This document shows positions 26,668-35,020 of a stretch of 64,000 nucleotides of DNA, one piece after another. Under the pieces are notes generated by a model. The model was not told the DNA's origin, did no database searches, and saw only the letters and a program-made list of their open reading frames with translations. A program made the position numbers and the translations under genes. The stretch lies in NCBI GenBank assembly GCA_033856255.1, contig JAWVFH010000008.1, forward strand, positions 99,017-163,016. The letters are read 5' to 3'. The stretch comes from WHSW01 sp033856255. GTDB taxonomy: Bacteria > Actinomycetota > Thermoleophilia > Solirubrobacterales > 70-9. Position 1 is the first letter of the stretch; every line of letters starts with the position of its first letter.

Positions 26668-26740
26668 AGCCCGGAGTGGGACTCGAACCCACGGCCTGCC
26701 GCTTACAAGGCGGCTGCTCCACCAGCTGAGCTATCCGGGC
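26668..26740 (-). tRNA. tRNA-Thr (anticodon TGT)
   Basis: Cloverleaf: acceptor arms GCCCGGA/TCCGGGC, D-arm AGCTCAGCTGGTGGAGCA, anticodon stem GCCGC/GCGGC with loop CTTGTAA (anticodon TGT at 26705-26707), T-arm with GGTTCGAGTCC. Reads ACA (and by wobble other ACN) codons. Discriminator base T at 26668; CCA is not encoded. The next gene on the strand starts one base further on. Confidence 0.97.
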
Positions 26741-26759
26741 AACTCGTACTCAGACGCCC

Positions 26760-26765
26760 AATGTA
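26760..26765 (-). promoter_or_regulatory. possible -10 (TACATT) of tRNA-Thr
   Basis: TACATT twenty bases before the mature tRNA 5-prime end, on the right strand. A -35 is not clear. Confidence 0.3.
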
Positions 26766-26899
26766 CGCGCTCGCATTGTCCGTTACGACATGGCTCTAGC
26801 GGACCCGTAGTTCCCCCGCGGTGCGCTCCCGCTCCTCGCGCTAAGCAAAGGTCACTCGGCGCTTAGGACCGCTTGAGTTGACCTGCGAACCTTCGCGCC

Positions 26900-27529
26900 A
26901 TGGGAGACCGACTCCTCGCCATACGCCGCGGGCCGGTCTTCGAGCTCGTTTTCATCGTCGTCATCGCGATCGGCCTCGCGCTCACGGTTCAGGCTTACGC
27001 GGTCAAGCCGTTTCAGATTCCGTCCGAGTCAATGGAACCCACCCTCGATGTCGGCCAGCGCGTCTTGGTCAATCGCTTCTCGACTCGACTCGGCGACGAT
27101 CCGGAACCGGGCGATGTCGTGGTCTTTCATCCGCCGGCCAATGCCACCGGGGGCACGCCGTCTGAATGTGAGGTTCCATCCGACGAGCGCCCGGGCCAGG
27201 TCTGCCCCGAGCCCGGACCAGAGGAAAGTGATCAAGCGTTCATCAAGCGCGTGGTGGCCGGCCCGGGTGACACGCTGAGTGTTCGGGACGGAATCCCGAT
27301 CGTAAACGGGCAGCCGTTTCAGGGCGACTGGCAGATCATTCCCTGCCACGGAGCCCCAGGCTGCGATTTCCCCACGCCGATCACGGTGCCCGAGGACCAG
27401 TACTTCATGATGGGCGACAACCGCCCCAACAGCGACGATAGCCGGTTCTGGGGTCCGGTACCCAGGGCTTGGATCATCGGCCAAGCGTTCCTCACCTACT
27501 GGCCGCCTGACCGCGTCGGAACGCTTTAG
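26900..27529 (+). CDS. lepB: signal peptidase I
   Basis: 209 aa. N-terminal membrane helix at residues 14-31, nucleophile Ser44 in IPSESMEPTL, general base Lys116 in FIKRVVAGPGD, and box E MGDNRPNSDDSRFWGPV. Removes signal peptides on the outer face of the membrane. A roughly 30-residue Cys/Pro-containing insert (82-110) lies between boxes B and D. Base composition is a little less GC-rich than neighbours upstream. Confidence 0.95.
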   Translation: MGDRLLAIRRGPVFELVFIVVIAIGLALTVQAYAVKPFQIPSESMEPTLDVGQRVLVNRFSTRLGDDPEPGDVVVFHPPANATGGTPSECEVPSDERPGQVCPEPGPEESDQAFIKRVVAGPGDTLSVRDGIPIVNGQPFQGDWQIIPCHGAPGCDFPTPITVPEDQYFMMGDNRPNSDDSRFWGPVPRAWIIGQAFLTYWPPDRVGTL

Positions 27530-27619
27530 AGGTTTTAGTAGGAGAAGCGCGCGCAGCCACGTTTCCTGCACTGCTCCTGCACTTGAACCCGCTCACTCCG
27601 CATGGCTAGAAGTCCAGTC

Positions 27620-28816
27620 CTACCCGCTCCCTGTTCCGGATTCCGCGCGCCTCTTCGCACGCTGAGATCGAAGGAATTCTTGAAGCTCACCGGGCTCGAT
27701 CCGGCGCCTAGTCATGGAATCGCACTCAAGACTGAGCGCGTAGGCAGGGCCGTAGGCGTAGCTGACGCCGTTTTCGTTGCTGACGATCGCACCACCGAAG
27801 GTGCGGTCAAGACGTCCGTCAGCGATCCCTTTGCCTAGCTCAAGAATGGTGCGCGACCGGTCGCCGAGTACCGGACGCTCCTGCATCACTGGCCAGCTTT
27901 CAGCTGTGGCCATCGCCTCGACTGCTTTCGCCTTGGCAGCTCGGTCACCAATCCGGTCAGCGTCGGCCCAAGCGTCCAGCCAGCCGCAGGCGACGCTGCT
28001 GGCGACCTTCAGCCGCAGCCCGTCCGGATTGAGCACCGCTTGGCCGGCGAGCTTTTCGAGGTCGAAGCCCGGTGGCAGCGGGACACCGCGCAGAAGCGAG
28101 TGGACCAGCTTCGCCTGCTCGCCGGGACGAACCACCTCGGCCGGCATCGCCCCGAGCCAGGTCGCCACGTCGGTCGTCTCCAGCGAGTCGAGGATGTTGT
28201 AGTAGGCGTCCTCGCTTCCGAGTCTCCCTCGTATCTCGATGAAGACGTCGCCATCTGGCGGCAGAATCGTCGCGTAGTCGCTGTCTCCGTAGTGAACGGT
28301 TGCACCTGTCACGCCGAGAACCTCGGTGTCCACCGACGGCGAAACACTGGCTCTGTCCTCCCGGTATCGCTCGTACAGTCGAGCCGGGTACCAGGTGATA
28401 GAGAGCTCGCTGGTCCCGTCGGAAAATTGGGTTTCGCCGGAGTCGGGCTCGAGCGGCTCAACGTGGGTGATTGACCACCCCGGCGCGGTCACCAGGATCC
28501 GCGGGTTGACCTCGGCGACTCGGATTGCCGCGTTTGCGAAGTCCAACCCCACCCCCGCTGGGCGCTCGCCGGAGTCGCGTGCTGCCAAGACGAGCGTGAT
28601 CGCCGCAGCAACGAGGACGGCGCCCGCGGCTATACGGAGTCCGCGTCGGCCGTGCCGCACCGTCGTCACATTGCTATCTGAGCCGCCGCGGCTCTTGGCC
28701 AGCCGAACGATCTCGCTCCGCTTGTCCGCATCCAGCGTCGCCGCGACTTCCTCGGTCGTCACGGGGTTGCGGCGGGCGAGCTCGTCCAACGGGTCTGGAG
28801 TGCGCCCGGCCGTCAT
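27620..28816 (-). CDS. putative membrane-anchored anti-sigma factor
   Basis: 398 aa. N-terminal cytoplasmic 55 residues (PLDELARRNPVTTEEVAATL), one membrane helix at about 60-80, then a large extracytoplasmic domain without motifs I recognise. It overlaps the ECF sigma gene by 4 nt, and this N-terminal layout is seen in CU044-type regulators beside actinobacterial ECF genes. Role inferred from position. Confidence 0.65.
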   Translation of the reverse strand: MTAGRTPDPLDELARRNPVTTEEVAATLDADKRSEIVRLAKSRGGSDSNVTTVRHGRRGLRIAAGAVLVAAAITLVLAARDSGERPAGVGLDFANAAIRVAEVNPRILVTAPGWSITHVEPLEPDSGETQFSDGTSELSITWYPARLYERYREDRASVSPSVDTEVLGVTGATVHYGDSDYATILPPDGDVFIEIRGRLGSEDAYYNILDSLETTDVATWLGAMPAEVVRPGEQAKLVHSLLRGVPLPPGFDLEKLAGQAVLNPDGLRLKVASSVACGWLDAWADADRIGDRAAKAKAVEAMATAESWPVMQERPVLGDRSRTILELGKGIADGRLDRTFGGAIVSNENGVSYAYGPAYALSLECDSMTRRRIEPGELQEFLRSQRAKRRAESGTGSG

Positions 28817-29367
28817 TCCGTCTCCGCATCTAATGACTGCTCGGTCGGCGGTGGCATCTCACCCTGGACATGTCCGGCTTCGTCCATCCGTTTCGCCAGC
28901 TCGCGTCTTGCTCGGTGCAATCGCACCCTGAACGCCGTACGCGAGCACTCAAGGACAGCCGCGGCCTCGGCATGGTCGAGCCCCTCCCAGGCCAGCAGCC
29001 TCAAGACCTCCCGTTGGCCCTCATTGAGCCGTGCGAAAGCCTCGGCGAAGGCGTCTAGCTCCCCGAACGAATCCGCAGGATCACCGGCATGTGTCGAGGG
29101 TTGCGATCCAAGCTTGCCGCGGAGCCGAGCAGCTCGCCGAGAAGAGCGCTCTTGGTTTCGGATCACGTGGCGCGCGACGCCGTACAGCCACGGGAGCGAC
29201 GGATCCGGTATCGAGTCCCGCCTTCGCCAGGCCACCGCAAAGGTCTCGGCGACGATGTCTTCGGCCTCGTTTCTGGGTACTCGACGGATGGCAAAGGCCA
29301 GGACGCTCGCTAGGTGAGCCTCGTAGGCTGCTTCGAACCTCGCGGCGCTGTCCATCTGACCCATCAT
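28813..29367 (-). CDS. ECF sigma factor
   Basis: About 184 aa from the ATG at 29367. Region 2 YEAHLASVLAFAIRRVPRNEAEDIVAETFAVAWRR, region 4 LNEGQREVLRLLAWEGLDHAEAAAVLECSRTAFRVRLHRARREL. The frame is open to 29475, but those residues are Arg/Pro-rich and would overlap the divergent methyltransferase start, so I prefer the shorter form; 29355 is another candidate. Paired with the overlapping anti-sigma-like gene. Confidence 0.85.
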   Translation of the reverse strand: MMGQMDSAARFEAAYEAHLASVLAFAIRRVPRNEAEDIVAETFAVAWRRRDSIPDPSLPWLYGVARHVIRNQERSSRRAARLRGKLGSQPSTHAGDPADSFGELDAFAEAFARLNEGQREVLRLLAWEGLDHAEAAAVLECSRTAFRVRLHRARRELAKRMDEAGHVQGEMPPPTEQSLDAETE

Positions 29368-29473
29368 GTCCGGCAGCGGCGGCTCGTTACTGCTTCTCGC
29401 GCGGTATTCCCCGGGCAAGGGCCGGTGCGGCCGCGGTCGGCGCCGATCGATCGGTGGGTGAAACCATGATCTC

Positions 29474-30364
29474 ATGGCGGCGCTGCCCGATCACTGGTCT
29501 CAGTGGCTGCTCTCGGATCGCGACGCCGGCGACCCAGCCCAACGCAGCCTCGCCCTCGAGCGCCTGGCACCGATACGCGATCGCGTGCTTGCCGGCGCCG
29601 AGCCGCTCGAGGGCGCCACGGTCCTCGACGTCGGCAGCGGTGACGGCCTGGTGGGGCTGGAAGCCGCCAGGCGGGTTGGTCCGACGGGCCGAGTAATCCT
29701 CTGCGACCCATCCCCCGCGTTGCGCGAGGCAGCGCGCGAGCAGGCCCGCTCGCTCGGGCTCCTCGATCGAACCGAGTTCGTCTCCGGACGCGCCGAGGAT
29801 CTCGCGCCGATCGCAAGCGCGTCCGTTGACGTGGTCACGACGCGATCGGTGCTGATCTACGTTGCCGAGAAGGGCCGGGCACTCGGCGCCTTTCTCCGGG
29901 TACTGCGGCCGGGCGGTCGAATCTCCCTCTTCGAGCCGATCAACCGGCTGATGTTCCCCGAGCCGCGGGATCGCTTCTGGGGCTATGACGTAGCCGCCTG
30001 TGCGGGGCTGGCGGATCGGGTCAAGGCCGCGTTCACCGCGCTCGAGGGCCCAGCGGCGGCAACGCTGATGGACTTCGACGATCGTGATCTCGTCCGTCTC
30101 GCTGAGCAGGCGGGCTTCGCCCGGATCTCATGTGAGTGCCGAATCGAGGTCGAACCGGATCCCTTGAAGGAGGTGGTCGATCTCGAAGCGTTGCTTGACT
30201 CCGCGCCGAATCCGTTCGCACCAACGCCACGCAAGGCCATCGAGCGCGCACTGACCGGAGCCGACCGCGACCGCTTCCTCGCTCATCTGTCACGCCAGGT
30301 CAGGGAGGGCCCGCCGGTGCGTCGTTGGGCGGGGGCGTATCTCGTCGCTCAAAAGCTCGCCTGA
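29474..30364 (+). CDS. class I SAM-dependent methyltransferase
   Basis: 296 aa. Motif I VLDVGSGDGLVGLEAARRVG (about 49-68), acidic loop VILCDPSP, RAEDLAPIASASVDVVTTRSVLIYV motif IV region and LRPGGRISLFEP. UbiE/arsenite-methyltransferase-like Rossmann fold; no cysteine pattern typical of ArsM. Substrate not identifiable. Divergent from the ECF sigma gene. Confidence 0.85.
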   Translation: MAALPDHWSQWLLSDRDAGDPAQRSLALERLAPIRDRVLAGAEPLEGATVLDVGSGDGLVGLEAARRVGPTGRVILCDPSPALREAAREQARSLGLLDRTEFVSGRAEDLAPIASASVDVVTTRSVLIYVAEKGRALGAFLRVLRPGGRISLFEPINRLMFPEPRDRFWGYDVAACAGLADRVKAAFTALEGPAAATLMDFDDRDLVRLAEQAGFARISCECRIEVEPDPLKEVVDLEALLDSAPNPFAPTPRKAIERALTGADRDRFLAHLSRQVREGPPVRRWAGAYLVAQKLA

Positions 30365-30441
30365 GCAGGCGCGCCGAAGTTCTCGATTCGGACGGTGCTG
30401 CACTGGGACCGCAGCCGCTCGCTCGCTCGTATATGGAGTGA

Positions 30442-31392
30442 ATGGCCGAAGTCCTGAAGCGTCGCGCGACCGCGCTCCTGGCAATCGTCAGCCTGGCTGC
30501 CGGGGCAATGGTTGGCTCACTCGCCTACGGCGAGGGGCCCACGACCGAACACGGTCGTGCGGGCTCGGACGTCGTGATCGAGCCTGTGGCCTTCCAATCC
30601 GACGGCGGCGTTGCCGGCGAGCCCGTACTGGAGCTCGGGGGGCTCACCCTGAGGGCCCGGTGCCACGACTACGGCCGGGGCCAGGTCTACCTCGGCGTCT
30701 CCGCCGAGACCGCGGTCGACGACGCCGTCGCCGCCGTTTCCTTCGACCAGAGGAAGGGCGCCGATCCCGCCTCCTACGCCTTCGTCCAGTCGGACTTCGA
30801 CCGCAGCTACGGCGAGTGGGACATCCTCGGGACCAACCCCGACAACACCACCGGCACGCTCAACTACTCGCGCCCCGACGGGGGCCAGGTCGTCGTCAGC
30901 TTCCTCGCCGACGAGGCGACCGGCCAGGGCGAGTGTGTCTTCGGAGGAACGGCTACCTACGCGCCGGCAGCCGCTGATCCGCCCGAGCCCGACCTGGTGG
31001 CGGACCCGAGTTCCTCGTTCGCCGTGTCCGACGCCTATCTCGGCGTCAGCTGCCCGGCGGCGCCGAACTCGATTGCCTGCGACCGGGTAGCGCTCTTCGT
31101 GTCGACCCGCGACAAGCCCGACTACCTCGTGGCGACGATCGACGGGCATCGGTTCCGGCTCGACGACGCGGGATGGCACCGAGAGGGAAGCGCCGCCGGC
31201 TTCGAGGGATCGCTCGAAGTCCCGGGCCTCCTGCACCACGGCCCGCTCGCCGTCGCGGCGAGCGACAACGACCGCTGGCTCGGCGCTCCGCCGGTGGATA
31301 TCCCAATCCTCCTGCAGGCGGTCTATCGAGATAGCGGGACCTACGGGGAGAGGCTGATGCCGAGTGTTCCCCTGGCGGCGGGCTACGGCTAA
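30442..31392 (+). CDS. secreted protein of unknown function
   Basis: 316 aa. N-terminal signal sequence (RRATALLAIVSLAAGAMVGSLA) followed by beta-rich sequence with two similar Cys-containing blocks: LTLRARCHDYGRGQVYLGVS and DAYLGVSCPAAPNSIACDRV. No family recognised. GGAG lies six bases before the ATG. Its stop overlaps the next start (TAATG), so both exported proteins are made together. Confidence 0.65.
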   Translation: MAEVLKRRATALLAIVSLAAGAMVGSLAYGEGPTTEHGRAGSDVVIEPVAFQSDGGVAGEPVLELGGLTLRARCHDYGRGQVYLGVSAETAVDDAVAAVSFDQRKGADPASYAFVQSDFDRSYGEWDILGTNPDNTTGTLNYSRPDGGQVVVSFLADEATGQGECVFGGTATYAPAAADPPEPDLVADPSSSFAVSDAYLGVSCPAAPNSIACDRVALFVSTRDKPDYLVATIDGHRFRLDDAGWHREGSAAGFEGSLEVPGLLHHGPLAVAASDNDRWLGAPPVDIPILLQAVYRDSGTYGERLMPSVPLAAGYG

Positions 31393-31976
31393 TGCGTTTC
31401 ATTGCGCGCCGGCTGACCCTGGCTGCGACCTTGATGTCGGTCATTGGAATGGGTCTCGGCGCGTGCGAAGGCGACGAGGGTGTCGGTGCGCCCGGCGCCC
31501 AGGCCGAGCCCGCAGGCCAGCGTTCGCGCACGGTCAGCCTCCCGCGAGGAGTCAGGGCAGATCTCCCGGCAGGCTGGGAACTCTTGCGCACGCCGATCAA
31601 TGGGGTGATCTACCCGGCCCAGGTGTTCGCGGCCGCTTCGTATCCGGTGAAGGCCGGCGACACCACGCCCGGGTGCCGTCGCGTGTCCGACCAGAGCCCG
31701 CCCGGCGGAGTCCTGATCCAGGTGATCCAGTACGCCGGTCGGCCGAAGCCCGAGAACTTCCCGCCGCGTGAGCGGCCGTTTCGCCTGCCGAAGCGCGCCT
31801 ACGCGGTCTATGAGTGCGCCGGCCCCAGCTACAACATCGTCTTTCGCGATCATCGCCGCGGTCTGCAAGCGTTCGTCATCCTCGACCGCCGCCGCGTCGA
31901 TCCCCGCATCCGCCGGCAGGCGATCGACCTCCTGAGCAGCCTTCATTTCGAGAGGCACAACCGGCCGGATACGTGA
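31392..31976 (+). CDS. lipoprotein of unknown function
   Basis: 194 aa with lipobox GLGAC (Cys25). The body has VRADLPAGWELLRTPINGVIYPAQVFAAAS and ends in a conserved-looking LLSSLHFERH, reminiscent of LpqN/Mog1-like lipoproteins but too weak to assign. Followed by a strong hairpin at 31992-32023. Confidence 0.65.
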   Translation: MRFIARRLTLAATLMSVIGMGLGACEGDEGVGAPGAQAEPAGQRSRTVSLPRGVRADLPAGWELLRTPINGVIYPAQVFAAASYPVKAGDTTPGCRRVSDQSPPGGVLIQVIQYAGRPKPENFPPRERPFRLPKRAYAVYECAGPSYNIVFRDHRRGLQAFVILDRRRVDPRIRRQAIDLLSSLHFERHNRPDT

Positions 31977-31991
31977 CGAGCCTGGAAATAG

Positions 31992-32023
31992 ATTCGCCGC
32001 GGCGCTTGCACGCCGCGGCGAAT
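31992..32023. terminator. perfect 13-bp hairpin between convergent genes
   Basis: Arms ATTCGCCGCGGCG and CGCCGCGGCGAAT with a 6-nt loop CTTGCA, between the lipoprotein gene and sigH, which converge here. No T-tract follows on the plus strand; a short T-rich stretch follows on the minus strand. Probably a bidirectional terminator. Confidence 0.7.
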
Positions 32024-32050
32024 GGAGAGGGTGCGTGGTCCGTGGCGGCT

Positions 32051-32734
32051 CTAAACCAGTACCTCGCGCCCTGAGATGTGCGCTGCGACCTTGCGCTTGA
32101 CGCGCTGCAAGGCGTTGTCGACCGTCTTCGTGTCGCACTCGAGCCGCTCGCCGATCTGCTCGTACGAGTAGCCGTCGAGGTACAGCGACAGGACCCGGCT
32201 CTCGAGCTCCGAAAGCACGCTCGACAGACAGGAGACGAGCGCCTGCAGCTCCTCGCTGGCAATCGCCCGCTCGGCCGGCTCCTCGGAGATCGGCCCCGGC
32301 AGGATGTCCTCGAGCGTCGTCTCGGCCTCGCCCGACGCGGCCGGCGTCTGGGCGAAGGAGACGTACTGGTTCAACGGCGCGTGCTTGTTGCGGCTCGCCG
32401 TCTTCACGGCGGTGATGATCTGCCGCGTGATGCAGAGCTCGGCGAAGTTGCGGAAGCTCGACTCGCGGTCGGTGCGGAAATCCCTGATCGCCTTGTAGAG
32501 GCCGACGAGCCCCTCCTGGATCAGGTCGTCGGAGTCGCCTCCGAGCAGGAAGTACGACGACGCCTTGAGACGGACGAAGCCGCGATAACGCTTGACGATC
32601 CGTTCGTACGCGTCGGCGCTGCCCTTCTTCGCCAGCGCTACGAGGTACGTATCCTCAAGCTCTGGTCGAGGGTCAGATCGGCGCGCGGTTTGCGCGTGCG
32701 GCATCCCTGTAATTGATTGGGTCGGTACGGCCAC
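32051..32734 (-). CDS. sigH: SigH-type RNA polymerase sigma factor (sigma-30 family)
   Basis: 227 aa from GTG 32734. Region 2: KRYRGFVRLKASSYFLLGGDSDDLIQEGLVGLYKAIRDF, then ELCITRQIITAVKTASRNKHAPLNQYVS, which is nearly the Bacillus SigH text (CITRQIITAIKTATRQKHIPLNSYVS). Region 4: YSYEQIGERLECDTKTVDNALQRVKRK. Not an ECF factor. GTG chosen because GGAGGA stands just upstream; ATG 32704 and GTG 32773 are alternatives. Third in the order cysS-rlmB-sigH, with its own promoter at 32850-32879. Confidence 0.93.
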   Translation of the reverse strand: MAVPTQSITGMPHAQTARRSDPRPELEDTYLVALAKKGSADAYERIVKRYRGFVRLKASSYFLLGGDSDDLIQEGLVGLYKAIRDFRTDRESSFRNFAELCITRQIITAVKTASRNKHAPLNQYVSFAQTPAASGEAETTLEDILPGPISEEPAERAIASEELQALVSCLSSVLSELESRVLSLYLDGYSYEQIGERLECDTKTVDNALQRVKRKVAAHISGREVLV

Positions 32735-32762
32735 TGGTCCTCCATCTTTGGTTGGAACCCGT

Positions 32763-32790
32763 GGCGCCCGCACCTCCCATGGTGGGCGCC
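32763..32790 (-). promoter_or_regulatory. hairpin in the sigH leader
   Basis: GGCGCCC and GGGCGCC form a 7-bp stem, extendable by ACC/GGT with a 2-nt bulge, in the leader about 30 nt before the GTG at 32734. It could mask or position the GGAGGA site. Purely structural inference. Confidence 0.4.
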
Positions 32791-32849
32791 CTCTCCTCAG
32801 GTGAGCTGCCGGTCTACCTCGACCTTTAGTTCACCCTTATGTAGCCTGA

Positions 32850-32879
32850 AGCATATGTCGGTCGGCATAGTTCTGTCAA
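32850..32879 (-). promoter_or_regulatory. sigma-70-type promoter of sigH
   Basis: TTGACA, 18 bases, TATGCT on the minus strand: the best consensus-like housekeeping promoter in the window. It predicts a start near 32843 and a leader of about 110 nt before GTG 32734, so sigH can be expressed apart from cysS-rlmB. Confidence 0.65.
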
Positions 32880-32937
32880 CCTGCGCGAGGTTTTCGCAAG
32901 ATGCGTTGCAGATTCGCCGGGCCGTCTGCGGCGGCTG

Positions 32938-33603
32938 CTAAATCCGGCCGCGCTGGCGGACAGCTTCGAACAGCAGCGCCGCCGCGGCGGCGGAGACGTT
33001 GAGCGAGGCCACCCTGCCGCGGACCGGGATCGAGACCAGGCCGTCGCAGCGCTCGGCAACCAGCCGCCGCAGCCCCTTGCCCTCGCTGCCGAGCACGAGC
33101 ACGACCTTGCCGGTCAGGTCGGTCTGCGTGTACGGGCTCTCGGCGTTCGCCTCGGCGCCGTAGATCCACGCCCCCGAGTCCTTGGCCTTGCCCAGCCACT
33201 GCACCAGGTTGGTGACGCGGGCGATCGGCAGGTGCTCGACCGCCCCGGCTGACGCCTTCGCCGCCGCCGGGGTGACCGATGCGGCGCGCCGGCCGCAGAT
33301 CACCAACCCGTCCAGCCCCGCTGCCTCGGCCGAGCGGGCCACGGCGCCGAGGTTGTGAGGGTCCTGGACCTGGTCGAGGGCGAGGACGAGCGCCTCGGGC
33401 CTCTCCAGCAGGAGGTCGGCGTCGGCGTAGGGATAGGGGTCGACCTCCGCCACGATCCCCTGGTGATCGGGCGAGCCCGCGAGCCTGGTCAGCTCGGCGG
33501 CGTCGGTGTCGTCGGAGGTCCAGACCCTCCGCACCCGGCGGCGGCCCCGCTTCGCCTCGGCCACCGGGCGGCGCCCGTAGACGATCTCGGGCTTGGCGCT
33601 CAA
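32938..33603 (-). CDS. rlmB: 23S rRNA (guanosine-2'-O-)-methyltransferase RlmB / TrmH family
   Basis: 221 aa SPOUT methyltransferase. Short N-terminal substrate-binding part (IVYGRRPVAEA), then motif 1 DQVQDPHNLGAVARSAEAAG, motif 2 VVLVLGSEGKGLRRLV and motif 3 IPVRGRVASLNVSAAAA forming the knotted SAM site. The frame is open far upstream inside cysS; TTG at 33603, overlapping the cysS stop (TTGA), gives the normal length. Methylates G2251-type ribose in 23S rRNA by family knowledge. Confidence 0.9.
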   Translation of the reverse strand: MSAKPEIVYGRRPVAEAKRGRRRVRRVWTSDDTDAAELTRLAGSPDHQGIVAEVDPYPYADADLLLERPEALVLALDQVQDPHNLGAVARSAEAAGLDGLVICGRRAASVTPAAAKASAGAVEHLPIARVTNLVQWLGKAKDSGAWIYGAEANAESPYTQTDLTGKVVLVLGSEGKGLRRLVAERCDGLVSIPVRGRVASLNVSAAAAALLFEAVRQRGRI

Positions 33604-34955
33604 ACCGAGCGCACGAGCTTGGCCCCCGTGGGCGTGTCGCGAACCGTCCAGCCGAGCTCGGCAAGCCGGTCGCGAATCTCGTCCGCGCGGGCGAAGTCCC
33701 GCTCCGCGCGCGCGCGCTCGCGCTCCTCGAGCAGCTCCGCGGCCTCGGCCGGGACGTCCTCGGCCACCTGGGCCAGGGACTCCAGGCCGACGATCTCGAG
33801 CAGCTCCTCCAGCACCGCATGCGCACCGGCGAGCGGCTCGCGGTGACCCTCGGTGATCAGATCGAACACCTCCGCCATCGCGCGCTGGGTGTTGAAGTCG
33901 TCCGCGAGGGCCGCGAGAAACGCCTCCCGGGCGTCCTCCACCCGCGGCGCGGCCCCACCGTCGACCCGATCGACCCCGCGGAAGAAGTCGCGGATCCGCT
34001 CGTTGCCGGCGGCGGCGGCCTCGAGCGCCTCCTCGCCGAAGGCGAGCGGCTGGCGGTAATGGCCCGAAATCAGGTAGGCGACGACCGCATGCGGGCCGAA
34101 CCGATCGATCGCCTCGGAGAGTTGGAAGATGTTGCCGAGCGACTTCGACATCTTCTCGGCGTCGGTCTGGACCATCCCGTTGTGCATCCAGATCCGGGCC
34201 AGGGGCAGGCCGCGCGCCGCCTCGGTCTGCGCGATCTCGTTCTCGTGGTGGGGGAAGACCAGGTCGGAGCCGCCGCTGTGGATCTCGAAGTCGGCGCCGA
34301 GGAGCTTCTCCGCCATCGCCGAGCACTCGATGTGCCATCCCGGCCGCCCGTCTCCCCACGGCGAGTCCCAGAAGGTGTCCTCGTCGGGCTTGCGCGCCTT
34401 CCAAAGCGCGAAGTCGAGCGGACTCTCCTTCAGCTGCGCCGCCCCCGCCTCCTCGCCCTGGTCCATCTGCTCGGGCTCGCGGTTGGAGAGCTTGCCGTAG
34501 CCGTCGAAGCTGCGGACGCGGAAGTAGACGTCGCCGTTCGCCTGATAGGCGTGTCCGCCCTCGATCAACGCCTCGATCAGCTCGATGATCTCCGGAATCG
34601 TCTCCGTCGCCAGCGGCTCGGCGTCCGGCCGGCCGATCCCGAGCCGGTCGGTGTCCTCGCGGTAGGCGGCGATCATCGCTGCGGCGTGCTCGGCAGACGG
34701 CACGCCCGCCTCGCGCGCCGCGTCGTAGATCTTGTCGTTGACGTCGGTGAGGTTGATCACCACGGTCGGCTCGTAGCCCTCGTGGGCGAGGAACCGCGCC
34801 AGCAACGTCGGGATGACGTAGGGGCGGGCGTTGCCGACGTGGATTCGCGAGTAGACCGTCGGCCCGCAGGCGTAGATGCCGACCTTGGGCGGCTCTCGCG
34901 GCACCAGCGGCGCCGGTTGGCCGCTGAGCGTGTCCCTGATTCTCACTTCGCGCAT
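33600..34955 (-). CDS. cysS: cysteinyl-tRNA synthetase
   Basis: 451 aa class I synthetase. YACGPTVYSRIHVGNAR holds zinc ligand Cys30 and the HIGH-type motif (39-42); GWHIECSAMA and HSGGSDLVFPHHENE supply the remaining zinc ligands; EKMSKSLGN is the KMSKS loop. C-terminal helical anticodon-binding part ends FARADEIRDRLAELGW. TAGGTT seven bases before the ATG suggests a leaderless message. First gene of cysS-rlmB. Confidence 0.97.
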   Translation of the reverse strand: MREVRIRDTLSGQPAPLVPREPPKVGIYACGPTVYSRIHVGNARPYVIPTLLARFLAHEGYEPTVVINLTDVNDKIYDAAREAGVPSAEHAAAMIAAYREDTDRLGIGRPDAEPLATETIPEIIELIEALIEGGHAYQANGDVYFRVRSFDGYGKLSNREPEQMDQGEEAGAAQLKESPLDFALWKARKPDEDTFWDSPWGDGRPGWHIECSAMAEKLLGADFEIHSGGSDLVFPHHENEIAQTEAARGLPLARIWMHNGMVQTDAEKMSKSLGNIFQLSEAIDRFGPHAVVAYLISGHYRQPLAFGEEALEAAAAGNERIRDFFRGVDRVDGGAAPRVEDAREAFLAALADDFNTQRAMAEVFDLITEGHREPLAGAHAVLEELLEIVGLESLAQVAEDVPAEAAELLEERERARAERDFARADEIRDRLAELGWTVRDTPTGAKLVRSV

Positions 34956-34962
34956 GGGGGGA

Positions 34963-34968
34963 AACCTA
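34963..34968 (-). promoter_or_regulatory. -10 hexamer TAGGTT before cysS
   Basis: Seven bases from the ATG at 34955; C-rich spacer, no ribosome-binding site between. Confidence 0.5.
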
Positions 34969-35007
34969 TTCGCCGGTCGGCGTGATCGCGCTCGGGCTGT
35001 CGCGCTC

Positions 35008-35013
35008 TAGACT
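35008..35013 (+). promoter_or_regulatory. -10 hexamer TAGACT
   Basis: TAGACT, then GGCGCCG, then ATG 35021. The same TAGACT-7 nt-ATG block recurs at 52143. Confidence 0.55.
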
Positions 35014-35020
35014 GGCGCCG

